This document shows, piece by piece, positions 11,840-23,399 of a stretch of 64,000 bases of DNA. Under the pieces are notes generated by a model, which saw only the letters and a list, made by a program, of their open reading frames with translations, had not been told where the DNA came from and did no database searches. Position 1 is the stretch's first letter; every line of letters begins with the position of its first letter. The DNA lies in NCBI GenBank assembly GCA_022661535.1, contig JAKULF010000004.1, positions 5,208,001-5,272,000 on the forward strand, in the 5' to 3' direction. This stretch comes from Eutypa lata (taxonomy: Eukaryota; Ascomycota; Sordariomycetes; Xylariales; Diatrypaceae). A program made the position numbers and the translations under genes.

Positions 11840-13235
11840 ATCAAGAGCTCCCATGGCGACAGTCTTCGGAGAAGACAAGGCGAGAAATAATGACAAAATC
11901 AATTGGCGATCATGAGGATGTGTATAACTACAATGTTGAGGTGGTTGTTAAAAGGAATCATGAAAAAAAAATCTACATTTAATGTAAAAGTAAAAGGAGA
12001 CGGAAATGTCTTCTGAACGCGGGGAACAAAGAAGTGTCTCCTTGTCACACATGAAGTAACTGGTTCTACCGGAGTATGAGAGAGGGCTTCATTGAATTCA
12101 TATTTCAACTGAGTCAATAATAACAACAGCGATTCTGATGCCAACAAGCATTCACATATCCATTCCATCAGCTTGACATTCCCCATCATAGGGATGATTT
12201 CGCGCGAGCCTGATCCGAGAATGGTAAAGAAGTCGACAACCGACCTTGAGCTCAGAGGAATGAAGTGTAGCTTCCAGGAATTATCCTGGGCTGATCCACA
12301 TAGATCCATATCATTGAAGCACTTTTCTAGTAAGATGATGTTCTTGAAATAAATGGGTTGTTTATAGATAGCTGTATGCACGTAGATCACAATGGGATTC
12401 AATCAAGATTATGTAGGATGGGTATTTTTGATGACGTTGTCGTGAAGAGACTAATCTCATTTTCCGTAAATACAGGTAAAATAAATTGAGGTTACGCAAC
12501 ATGATCAAAAAGACCTGGACATGGAGAGTGATGTTCCGTTCTTCGATTTAATATCCATAGTTATTTAGATAGGCAGCTTTGGAAGTTTTCATTTAAGGAC
12601 AAAACCCGATATATGATTTGATCTACTAGTAAATGGTACCTAAGTTTGCAGTCATTACTCAAATATGTTCTCACGTCTGTTAAGTGTTGTAACTATCTCA
12701 TGAATATTATAAGATCCCTTTATGTATATTATAGTCGCGATAATATTAGCACGAGAAAGGGGGCTATAGAAACGTTTTTCTCGTAGCCTGCAGGAAGATG
12801 TAAGCCAGGAACTCCCTTTGATTGGTAGACTCCGGCGTTGGATCCCTAACCCAGAGTATTGAAGTGTGCCTAACTCCAGCGAGGCTTATACCCTTGCGAA
12901 CTAATAGTATGATCCGCACGACAACAGCGCCCAATGCCAAACGTCGTCGCAACTATTAGTGGCCGATGAGCGGCCACGTATCTTTCTGTAGTGAGCCACA
13001 GCTGAAGATTTGTATACTGCGCCTGGGTGTGGCTAGTTAGGCACGTCTATTTTTGAGGAGGGGAAGTCTTCAGTTCTTAATTTTAATCTCATTCCGGCGA
13101 CTCTTCACATTGGTAGCTAACAATATATAACGCACTGCTTTAGCTGTCAACATCTCCGATGCCACTAGCTCAGGTCCTTGGTATGATCTTAAAGATCCGG
13201 GCTCAGAAGTAAATTGCTGCACTAAGTAGTAGGAA
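11840..13235. other. Divergent intergenic region between two kinase-like genes
   Basis: Shared upstream region for the minus-strand pseudokinase and plus-strand kinase. A 167-codon minus-strand open frame (11899-12402) has no recognisable domain and is not called. No clear TATA element was identified. Confidence 0.45.
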
Positions 13236-15304
13236 ATGTCAAGCCAAGGAGGCTTACTAGAACTCGCCCGTCATTCGAGGCTCCCGACAACTTTTCAAAA
13301 GGATAAACACTTTCGGGTTATTACGATACACACAAGGTCATGGCGCCGCCGAGAAGAATGGGTACGCGACGAGATGATCGGCTCTGGCGGTTATGGGGTG
13401 GTATGGTTGGAACGTAGGGAACACAGTGGTTTTAACAGTCCAGAGTTCCGTGCGGTGAAAGAGATGCGAAATCACACGCCTATGTCTGACAGGACAGAAT
13501 ATGTGCGTGAGCTGGAGGCATTAGCTTACTTCTCACAAGACAAGGTAGATCTCGCTCCGTTCGTATCATACGAATCGCGTATTTAGTACTGGCCATGGTT
13601 GACGGTTAGTACGAGGATTCATTCGTCAAATATTATGGGTGGTACGAAGGCCCCGAGTCGCTATTCATTGCGATGGAGTATTGCGAATATGGTGACTTGG
13701 GAAAATACCTTCGCAACCATGGGAGCTTGCCCGAAAGCCAAGTACAGGATATAGCCTCACAAGTTCTTAGGGCTTTATCATTCATGCACGAAGAACGCTT
13801 CGCTCACCGAGATTTGAAGCCGGCGGTAGGTTTTGCGCCAGCTGGTCCCTAGGACATATGTCTGATACCGTATTGCAGAACATACTCATCAGGAGCCAAC
13901 CCCCTGATAGCTGGTGGGTTAAGGTTTGCGACCTGGGTCTCACCAAGAGGATCGAGGATATAGCTGGGTCCACGACTGTACGAGGGACCTTTGATTTTAT
14001 GCCTCCGGAGATGGTTGGGTTCGACGGGAACCCACGAAGTGCGGACCCATTCTTTGCCGATATGTGGTGCTTCGGGGAAATGGTTTCTCGGATGCTTACC
14101 AACCGAAGGACATTCGATAACCTAAATCTCCTATTCAACTATAAACAAGGAGGCGTTGAGTTTCCCACTAGAGCATTATATGAGAAGAAAGCTAGCGAGG
14201 ATGCGATAAATTTCATTCGGTCACTCATGGATTCGGAACCTAAGAAGAGGCTCACGGCAGTCCAAGCATTTGAGCATTCGTGGGTGAAACCAGCTTTACA
14301 GGAACCATCTAGTCCTACCGAGTTATTGCCCTTGGAAGGTAGTCTAGGTTCCGAGGATTGGAACCCGCATGTCCCACCAACAGACCAACTGACCCAACCG
14401 TCAGGAGAATGGAGCATGACCGACAATCACCCTGCTACAGCCCGCCATCTTGACCCATTAGCGCATCCCACAAATCGCCCCATCATCACGTAGCCAGATG
14501 GTAAGGCAAATAGTAAGAGTCGGAGTGGTAGGATGCGCAGGACCGTTGCCATCGTGGTGTCGACTGAGACCCTTCCGGTTGAGTCTGAAGAAGCTGACTT
14601 CTGGGAATCTAGCGTAAGTGCGCATCGGTGTGAACAATCTTACTTTATTGAATCAATGCTAATGTCAACAATAGACTACCATATCCAAGATCCCGGCGAT
14701 CACTGACTATTCATGGATTAAACTATTCATCTTGATACATGCCCCAGGTCTCCCGGAAAATTACCTAGAGGCTTCTACCACTATTACTCCCCCATCTCTG
14801 AGCTCATCCTTCTCCAGTATCAGCCAAGATAAAGTAGAACTCACTAATGATGATTTAAAGATACCAGCGTATGCCCGACTTCTCATCTTGTTCATAACGT
14901 CATGCTAATAAACCCATAGGCCAAACCCAACCCCCCTTCACCGTCGGTTCAACACACTATACTCACAAGCACTACAAAGAGTGGAGAAAGATGTCATGGT
15001 AATGCCGTTTACGACGACTAACGGCTTTATACATATCCTACGCCATTTACAGCCAAACCTTATATATCTTGAGGAGCATCTGGCAAGCCGGGATGGTGGT
15101 AGTATACCCCGTCTGCGGACATGGTTCCGTTACGACATAATCATAGTGGTTGGTATAGGTGGCCGAGAAAACAGCAATCCCTTGGGTGGTGAGGACATAA
15201 TCAGCCAAGACAAGGGTGTTTTCGTCGTTGATACTCCAAGGATTGGTAATGACTTTGAGCAACGCTTTATTTACGAAACTTTACAGTTCTATGGTTTTCG
15301 TTGA
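13236..15304 (+). CDS. Serine/threonine protein kinase with C-terminal extension
   Basis: Six exons fit in one frame: 13236-13544, 13610-13825, 13879-14489, 14532-14613, 14675-14868, 14920-15304 (598 aa). The kinase domain has a glycine loop IGSGGYGVVW, VAVK-like AVKEM, catalytic HRDLKP (split by the second intron from NILI), DLG in place of DFG, a PPE motif, and ADMWCFG. Active catalysis is plausible. The first two introns are firm. The third is only 42 nt (GTAGCC...GGTAG); without it the protein would end at 14493. Supporting the extension, the last three exons stay in frame across introns with branch sites GCTAAT and GCTAAT, adding about 200 residues with no domain I recognise. It sits beside, and points away from, a degenerate kinase. 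Confidence 0.75.
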
Positions 15305-15960
15305 TATATATTGGGCATGCATTAACTGTGTTAGAATAAGACAGCTCTTGCAAATAAACATTTATCGGCTAGTCGTATCACGAGGTATTTTATACTACCT
15401 TGCTTCCTTTTACAGGATGCCCAGTGATTACTTAAGGATATGTTACTCTGCATTTCACGTTCACCGCACCATTTGCTTTTAGATGTATTGAAGTTGGAGG
15501 GTTTCCAAGCCAACCTGGCATAATTGCAGTTCTGTTATAATCAGTAATTGAAAAGCTATGCACGGAAATAAGTAGCGGAAATGGTCAAATACCGTTAAGA
15601 GAAACCACAGGGCCACCACTAAAAATTACAGAGCACGAACTAAACATTTGAACTCTACCCTTTCATAGTCTAGGGATTCGGTCTGGCACGTTGCCTGGAG
15701 GGTGGGTTGTAAATTGGCCAGATTTTAATCGCCAGGACTGTTTTGATTCATTTAGGACTCACAGATGTACACTTGTAGACTACAATTATCAATTACTTGC
15801 AAAAGATTTACACTAAGTCTGGGATAACAGCCACACATCTCTATATCTGCTCTTGTATATGGTTATGGTGTACCCTTCCTCAAGGTTTGTCTCCTATACA
15901 TCCAGGGAGAGGCTATGGAGTGACTGTATATGAAAGCCAAAAAGGTAAAAAAATATTTTG

Positions 15961-15990
15961 CCTGGTCCAGGATTCGAACCTGGGTCTTCT
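15961..15990 (-). tRNA. tRNA 3'-half-like fragment
   Basis: The minus strand reads a T arm (CCAGG-TTCGAAT-CCTGG, perfect 5-bp stem) followed by ACCA and, after nine bases, a T7 run that could act as a Pol III terminator. No A box is visible in the ~75 bp upstream, so it is a fragment or the second part of a composite with 16068-16136. Confidence 0.35.
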
Positions 15991-16067
15991 TTTGCCGTTC
16001 TGTGGAGGTGGAATATTCTCACAGGGTGTGAAGAGGCACCCGGATGTTTTGTGGTGCACATTGGTGC

Positions 16068-16136
16068 AGCCACAGGGGATCGAACCCGTGGTCTTCAATT
16101 GTTCTTTTGACGTGTTACCACTACACTAACCTGGCT
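16068..16136 (-). tRNA. tRNA-like relic (pseudo-tRNA)
   Basis: On the minus strand this 69-nt stretch has a Pol III A box (TAGTGTAGTGG), a perfect 4-bp D stem (GTGT/ACAC) and a B box (GGTTCGATCC), with five paired acceptor bases (AGCCA/TGGCT). The anticodon arm is broken: only four pairs form and there is no U33 in the loop, so no anticodon can be assigned. Likely a decayed tRNA gene or the head of a tRNA-derived SINE. Confidence 0.4.
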
Positions 16137-17347
16137 TTTAATTGTTGGAAGTTTTTAATGTTATTAACAATTATATGCTTACCGCGTCGCCTGCGGAGAT
16201 GATGGTACTTGGTACCTAGGTAACCAGACTCTTGCTCCTACTGCATTAATCGAGGATTTCAAGTACCGAAGCACATTGCTGAAAGATGGTCATGCATGGT
16301 TGACTGATCAACCAAGGCAACAATTACACATTAAAGCTGCAAACCCAACAATTAGGAAAGAAAACGCTGGAAAGTTTGCATTACTAGTGATTTGATTGTG
16401 AAGGCAACCCTGCGTCGGCGCCCATATCCCCAAAGGCCAACACGCACGTATGCACGACGACACCAACTGCCCCGGACCATATGAAACATCACCCCCCTAA
16501 ATAGATTTAGATGACCATCAATTTGCTTGTATATGTCCTGCTGTGCTAGACGGGCTACCTATCCACCGCACCATTCCATGTCGGCCGACCAAGGAGCCGC
16601 TGACATCTCCCTGGGCAGAATGTTCAGGCCGGGGAAGTCCCCCACTGTCATGGTCGGCTTTAACTCTACTGGGGATATACATACAACATTAAGGTCCAAG
16701 TACAGTCGTGCAAGGAAACGCATCTTCAAGACATAAATAAACTATGCCCATATTCAAGAGAGCTTTGACTGCACAAGCAACTATTCAATGAACTTAGCGT
16801 AAGCACATAAACTATGAGGAATCTAGTGGGTATGATAAGTCTCACCTACAATGATAATTTGTTTGGCACAATCAGTATTCACGATCTACTCAACTAGGAT
16901 GTCGTGTTCTGTCTTCTAATAGCTTAATTTTCCGCTAGGCACTTCACTTCTTTGGATGTGGTGGCACTCTAAAGTTTATAACACCTCTGGTATACACTAT
17001 GTATAGGGGATATTGCTTTTAAGAGGCTTCTATTGTATTGATTAATGACCACCTATGCTGGACATACCTTCTAGATTGTGATGCAAACGGCATTCAGTGA
17101 TTCTCTATTACACCTATACTATGTGATTCCTTACTTAGACTATGTTCTGACCACCGTCGCAGGGCTGCCAATGATAGTTGAAATACTAGAGATGGAAGTT
17201 GATATGTAGGGCGTTTCTTCCCGTCAAGTCCCCCCTCTGTTTAACAAGGGGTTCTTAATGTAGGGGAGCCAAGAGAACGATTGGCATGAGAAGGTCAGTT
17301 TTCAGAGTGAAGATGTCACTTGAATTGATCGATAGATAACAACCTCA

Positions 17348-17820
17348 CTACGACGAATTTGTGGCCACAGCAGTAGCAGCAGCCTTCCTCTCCTCCTCCT
17401 CTGGTGTCATCGTCCTTAACTGGAGGGCATGAATGCCACCCTCCTGCTCCATCTCGCCCTTGAGAATCTGGTAGATTAGACGGTGGCGAGCCGGCTGCAT
17501 CTTAGCCTTGAAAGCGTCCGACGTGATGACGAGCCTGAAGTGCGTCTCTTTCGACGTGCTCCCAATCATGGGCTGATGATGTGCGTGCTTGTGAGAATCA
17601 TTGAAGATCTCGAGACGCGACGGCTTGAGAGCGTCTGTCAACTGTCATGATAGAAGGGTGAGTGAATGAATGGAGTATAAGGGGGTGGTTTACGTTATCA
17701 AAAGTGGTGGTGGTAGTAATAGGTAATCAAGTGGGGGGCGTGGGTCTAATGAGTATGATTATTGGAGTGTATGTGTACCTTAGTCCGGATGGCATTCTCC
17801 ATGGGAGTATCGGATGCCAT
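17348..17820 (-). CDS. BolA-like protein
   Basis: Two exons: 17779-17820 (14 codons from ATG 17820) and 17348-17641, separated by a 137-nt intron (GTACAC...CATGACAG). The product is 111 aa. It shows the BolA core: LEIFNDSHKHAHH, FRLVITSDAF, PARHRLIYQIL and IHALQLRTMTPEE, i.e. the conserved histidine region and the RHR-Y helix. BolA proteins pair with monothiol glutaredoxins and help deliver or sense iron-sulfur clusters. No strong mitochondrial presequence is visible in this start, so it could be the cytosolic form or there may be an unannotated upstream exon. Confidence 0.88.
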
Positions 17821-18990
17821 GGTGGAGAGACGTCTGCTTGCTGCCCTGGTAGAGGGGAGCCAATATCTGCGTAACATCTATCGACAGAAGAGCCCAAACG
17901 AAGTAAGCTAGGAAGCTTCGCGCAATGCCACCTTCTCCAAATTTGCGGTCCTCCCTAACCAAAACCGAAAAGATTGAGAGAAGAAAACTAGACCGCCTCG
18001 AAGACCCCTAGATGGATGAACGGAATTCTCCTTATCGATGTGAGTCAAACTGCACTTTCTTTTTGGTGGCGCCGGACTCGAGTGATAATACTAGTAGTAT
18101 GTGGTCAGAATAACGAACGGTTGAAAATCAATGACCGAATGCGGATCGCCTTTAGGGTGAGTTGGGAAGGTTCGTTACTACTTAATTATGCAGTATGCAG
18201 TAAAGGAGGTGGTGGTACCCGGGATGCCACTGGTCCACAATAAACAGGGCCCTTTCGGCGTCTTATCTAATCAACTGGAGTGCTACCTTAGCTGCAGTAC
18301 TGCAGCACCGCAGTGAATAACTATCGGACCCTTGCCCTGCGAGCGATAGACGCATTTCCTCTGCCGGCTCTAAAACTCGATGCCGATTCCGAAACAAATC
18401 TCAACAAAATCCGTTCCTGCACATCATATGACCTTATAATGTTTGACCTACCCTACATGGCGGGATATTACTCTCGGTACCGCTAACTGGGGTCACATAC
18501 ATTAGCTACGTATACCTATTACATCCTTTAGTTATTCTAGGCTACGGTAGGTACTTCCGACTGCTACGGTCTTTGAGCACTGCATTCAATGCTACATGCA
18601 GATACTGGGCCAGTCTACCGGGTTCGACAACGTTGAATTTCCTCTTTGGGATACCCTTCCTTCTCTTGATCAAATCCACGCACTTGCATCCATCTCCATC
18701 CAAACGTATGTACTACGCAGAAGAGTCTCGGCACTATTCCAATGTATAGGGGCGGACTTTTGCCCTGTCTAATCCTATTCTGGTAATACTCTAAACTCGA
18801 CCCCTCCATGAATTCACTCTTTCCCAATGCAAAAAAGGCCGGAGTATTCTGAGTGCAGGTGTATAACGGATACCACCTCTATAATACATTTTACCCCCCC
18901 TACTAGTAGCCCGTTAATACTACTACTTACTTCTACCTAGACCGGGTTTGTTTTTTCTTCTCCCCTTTTCCCTTTTAATACCTAGTAGTA
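17821..18990. other. Intergenic between divergent BolA and acyl-CoA synthetase genes
   Basis: No gene seen. A pyrimidine-rich stretch (18945-18980) precedes the ATG of the synthetase gene, as is common in strongly used fungal promoters. Confidence 0.45.
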
Positions 18991-21341
18991 ATGCACTTGT
19001 TAAATGGTCGGAGATTTGCTGTGATTTCTTCTGGTATTAGTAGAGCATCGCCTTCTTCTGTCCTTCGTTCTGGTATTTTATTCTTCTCGCACTCCTTGAG
19101 CTCCCTTGCGTCGCCAAGACGTTCGTTCTCCTCTTCTGTTATTACCCGGCCTCCAACACATGTTGTTGTTGCTGCTGCTGCTGCCTCTCCAGCGACCTAC
19201 TACTTGTCTTCTTCGTGTTACACCAGAAGAACTTATAAGTTACACGGACATATCAAAATGGCTTCCTCCTTGACACTGCCGAAGCTACCCGTCTTCAATG
19301 CCATAGCGGGGCATGATCCCAAGTCCGTTGCCGTCGTCCACTGTCTCTCCGGACGGACATTTCGGTACGGGGAAATCTTACCAGATGTGTGCCGAGTGCG
19401 GGATCAAATCCATGCTGCGGCCGGGAAGTCAGATATTCGAGGGGAGAGGGTGGCGTTTCTGGTAGAGAATAGCTACGACTATGTGGGTATGTGATGTGTT
19501 TACTCTATATATGTATATGCACATCCTACATGATGCTTCAACCTTATTTTTATATTTATAGAAAAAGAAATGCTAACACCGCGCCCTCCAAAGTAACCTT
19601 CCTCGCCATTTTAGCAGCGCGCGCCGTCGCTCTGCCTCTGTCGCCTCCCTTCCCCGCCCCGGAGCTCCAGTACATCCTATCGCAATCGGGCGCATCGCTG
19701 CTCCTGCACTCGCCGCGCTACGCCGAGAAGGTCGCGGAGGTGCTCTCGACGCCGTACCCGGAGCCGTCGCCGAACCCCGCGCCCGAGCTGAAGCCGCCGC
19801 CCACCGTCCTCGAGCTGCCGAAGCACCTGGGAACCGACCCGGGCAGCTACGAGACCGTCTCGCTCTCCGAGGCAGAAGACCCATCCTCGGGAGACGGCCC
19901 CGGTGCCGGCATGATGCTCTACACGTCCGGCACCACGAACCGGCCCAAGGGCGTGCTCCTCCCCGAGAGCGCCATCGCGGCCCAGTGCCGCTCGCTGATC
20001 GAGGCCTGGGAGTACAGCCCGGCGGACCGACTGCTGCACGTGCTGCCGCTGCACCACATCCACGGGACCGTGAACGCGCTCCTCACCCCCCTGTTCGCCG
20101 GCAGCAGCATCGAGTTCCTGTTCCCCTTCAGCGCAGACACCGTGTGGCGGCGGTTCGCGGTGCCGTTTCTCGACGCCAACGGCACCACAAACGGGACAGA
20201 CGATACAGATACAGGTACAGACACGACGACCGCCGAGCTCGACAAGCGCACCAACGGTCTTCTCCATCACCACCACGACCACCACCACGAACACGACAAG
20301 CTCACAGCGCGTATGTCGCGCACGAAAATCACCTTCTTCACCGTCGTACCGACAGTGTACACGCGGCTCCTAGCCACACACCCGCACCTACCGTCGGCGG
20401 CGGTTGCAGCGGCGGCTCGCACCGCCATCGGCCCCGCGCACATGCGGGTATCGATCTCGGGGTCGGCGGCGCTGCCCGCGCCGCTCAAGCGCGCGTGGCG
20501 CGACCTATCGCGCGGTACGGTCCTGCTCGAGCGCTACGGTATGACTGAGGTGGGGATGGCGCTGTCGTGTGGCTTGGACCCGGCAGATCGTGTGGATGGG
20601 TCGGTGGGGTGGCCGTTGCCTGGGGTGGAGGCTAGGTTGGTGGATGTGGAGACTGGGGTTGTTATCGAGGAGGACGAGGAGGTGGATGGGGTGGAAGAGG
20701 AGATAGGAGAAGGAGGAGAAAGAAAGGAAAGGCGCGATCGCTCAGGTGAGATCCAGCTCCGCGGCCCCAACGTCTTCCGCGAGTACTGGAACAACGCGGC
20801 GGCGACGGCGCGCGAGTTCGTGGCCGCGGCCCCCGGGGACCCGAACCAGAGCCGCTGGTTCAAGACGGGCGACGTCGCGGTGCGGCGCCCCATCCCCGCC
20901 GCCGATCAGAGGGAGAAGGGGAAGGGCGTCGGGCAGGGTCGCTCGGGCCCCTGGGCCAAGGGCCCCATGTGGTTCATCCTCGGCCGCCAGAGCGCCGACA
21001 TCATCAAGAGCGGCGGCGAGAAGGTCTCGGCCCTCGAGGTCGAGCGCGAGCTGCTCTCCCTGCCCGAGGTGGCCGAGGCGGCCGTGCTGGCCGTGCCCTC
21101 GGGCCGGTGGGGCCAGAAGGTCGGCGCGGTCGTCGTCTTGTCTCCCGAGCGCGACGCCCAGGGTGGCGCTTGGAAGCCGATGGACATGCGCCGCGCGCTG
21201 CGGGGCCGGCTGGCGAATTACAAGATCCCGCAGGTGCTGAGGGTGGTGGATCGCATCGAGCGGAATGCCATGGGCAAGATCAATAAGAAGGTCCTGGTGA
21301 AGAAGGTGTTTTTGGAGGATTTTAGTGGGGATGAGATGTGA
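18991..21341 (+). CDS. Malonyl/acyl-CoA synthetase, mitochondrial type
   Basis: Two exons, 18991-19486 and 19594-21341, join across a 107-nt intron (GTATGT, branch GCTAAC, AAAG) to give Y-V-V-T-F-L in frame, 747 aa. AMP-forming ligase motifs are present: YTSGTTNRPKG (P-loop), PLHHIHG, ERYGMTE, WFKTGDVA, and IIKSGGEKVSA with the late catalytic lysine region NAMGKI. Overall order resembles ACSF3-type malonyl-CoA synthetases. The first ~50 residues are rich in Arg/Ser with no acids (RRFAVISSGISRASPSS), a probable mitochondrial presequence. A second in-frame ATG at 19258 (MASSLTLPKLPVF) would give a form without it. A His-rich loop (about 20250-20300) and an acidic/GC-rich insert near 20650-20730 are not part of the usual fold. 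Confidence 0.85.
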
Positions 21342-22493
21342 ATGTGAAGATGAAAGATGAAGAAAAAGACGTTTGGGAGGAAAGACAGGGGAAAGGGGAG
21401 GTCAGGGGAGATGAGGTGGGGGGGTTGCGGGGTTGCATAAGAAAGAACATGGAGATGATGTCTCCTTGACGCCGTGTATGATTGATTTCCATGAGTTGAG
21501 TTGTATATATCAGTACGCAATCTTTCTTGGGTACGGGTTCCTGCATAACTGGATGAAAGGGTGGGGGCTGAGTCCAGTTCGGAGTTGGACAATAGATAGA
21601 TAGATAGATAGATAGATGGATGAATGGCTGGACAGCCACGAGGCTGAGCTTGGGACGGTATAGAGAAAGAAAAGACATACGGACTGGAGGCATGAATAAT
21701 TTTTTTTAGTATAGAAAGCATAATGATATCACGACATCTCATCTTATTTTTATTCGGTTTACGCTCAATTCGCGGTCATCATCGTGGTGTTTGAAGCTAA
21801 TCCTCGACGACAAGGCATTGAATCACTTTCTTTCTAGACCAAGACAATCACACTCAACAAGCCAGCCATGATGGGTAGAATATATGCTCCATATTTTGCA
21901 ATTAACTATGAACGCCTAAAAACTTCCGCGATGACCTTAAGCGGTATTCCGCGAAGTCGGGTATTTGGACTTCGGATGAGACAAAAGGAAAACCAGCTGC
22001 CAAACCATGCGAACGAATGCCGAGGGCTGGGGAGAAGGGTTCCCAACAGAGGTAAATCCTCGATGGGGCCTTCTATACTCCTAGCACAAGTACCGTCGCA
22101 GTTGTAACCATTATTCTCTTCATCATCCTTCTTCCCTCAACCCACCGACTGATTGATATTAGTGCAATGGTTATGGCAAATGCCAGTGCAATCGTCATGT
22201 GATATAGAGGTCCGCGAAAGAGGTATGTCACTGTTCATTCGGTACTTTCATGTCGGTAAAATATGACATCGTCGGCATTATTGACAGGTAAACGCAAATA
22301 TTTATGCGGTAATGTCATGCCAGATATGTTTTCAAATCGATTAACCACCATTTCAGCAATGCCCTCGATATAGTAGGTTCCTTGTTATTAGGCCGAATGT
22401 GAAGAGCTAGACCCTGTGCCAAGTATGTGAGATTCGGCAGTGGAAGTTTACCTAAGCTCTTCGGCTCTGATGATGGAATCGGGTTGTGTTACA
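21342..22493. other. Intergenic, convergent 3' ends
   Basis: Separates the synthetase and eIF4E, which converge. Apart from a short TAGA repeat (21593-21617) nothing functional is recognised. Confidence 0.5.
21593..21617. repeat. (TAGA)6 microsatellite
   Basis: About six tandem TAGA units in the 3' flank of the acyl-CoA synthetase gene. Confidence 0.9.
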
Positions 22494-23399
22494 CTACACG
22501 GTGTACTTGGCCTTGGCCCGAGTACTACCGCTGTGTGCAGCGTCGGTATGACCGGAGAACTCTACGAGCTCATTGGCAGGTAAACGGAGGACCTCCTTGA
22601 AGCGCTTGCCGATGTTGAGCAGAATGTCCTTTCCCTTCTCTTGGGATCGACCCTTGCCACCGGCAACATCACCATCTCCACGGTTCGGGATAGGGCGACC
22701 GATAGTGCGAGTCCACACACCGATACGGTAGAAAGCCTTGCGGACATTGACGACGACTCCCATAACCTCACCATCGTCTTCATCTTCGAGAGTCTCGCCA
22801 ATTGCAGACATCATGGTATGCAGCCAGAGGTCGTTGATGTCAATACCGCGCTTGTCCTTGAAGCTGTACGACCATTTGCCGCCGTGCTTATTCTGCGGAT
22901 CTTCCCATTCGGGTCGTACACCTTCCTTGAAGAGGTGATAATCGGACTTCATAGCGAGGTCGGAGACTGGAGCGATGTTGTTCTGTAGGGAAGGTCTGTT
23001 AGTCTTATCTTGTCTTTTATCTAAAGCGGGACGGAAAGTGAGATGGATATGGAGGGGTAGACGTACATAAATACCCCAGAATTCTTCAACTGAGTTGAAG
23101 GTGATAACCTCTTTCAGAAGATCATTCCAGTTGTCACCCTACATTAACGTCTTGAGTTAGCTAATGCAAAGACTAGGGGTTCGGGAGCGCAGTCGCAGGA
23201 ACAGGCTAACCTTGCCGCTGGATGGCTTGGTGAACCACAAGGTCCACTTGCTCTGAAGAGGATGCTTGACGTTGAAGTTATCCTTGTCATGGAAGACAGT
23301 GATCAACTTGCCATTCAGATCCGAGTCGGTTGGGCCATCCAAACCCTTCTCACCCTCTGGAGAGATGGGAATGGTGGTGAGGTCGACTTGCTCAGACAT
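22494..23399 (-). CDS. eIF4E: Translation initiation factor eIF4E
   Basis: Three exons on the minus strand: 23211-23399, 23067-23138 and 22494-22982, giving 249 aa. It binds the m7G mRNA cap and hands mRNA to eIF4G. The family landmarks are clear: HPLQSKWTLWFTKP, then after splicing GDNWNDLLKEV, VEEFWGIYNNI, the RPEWEDPQNKHGGKW block holding cap-contacting Trp/Glu, and IGETLEDEDDGEVMGVVVNVR with IGVWTR. The tail is HTDAAHSGSTRAKAKYTV, typical of fungal eIF4E. Introns are 72 nt (GTTAGC, non-ideal donor) and 84 nt (GTACGT). Nothing is missing. Confidence 0.95.

Larger units (their letters stand above)
15305..17347. other. Intergenic with tRNA-like relics
   Basis: About 2 kb without a credible protein gene. 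The only structured content I see is the tRNA-like material at 15961-16136, described separately. Confidence 0.5.

Noticed and set aside
11899..12402. 167-codon minus-strand open frame upstream of the pseudokinase
   Set aside because: No domain, no clear homology to any family I know, and a composition (hydrophobic/His-rich ends) typical of chance frames; could still be a small gene but unsupported.
19573..21286. Several long open frames antisense or shifted within the acyl-CoA synthetase gene
   Set aside because: They are high-GC shadows of the real coding frame, rich in Arg/Ala/Gly/Pro and without domains.
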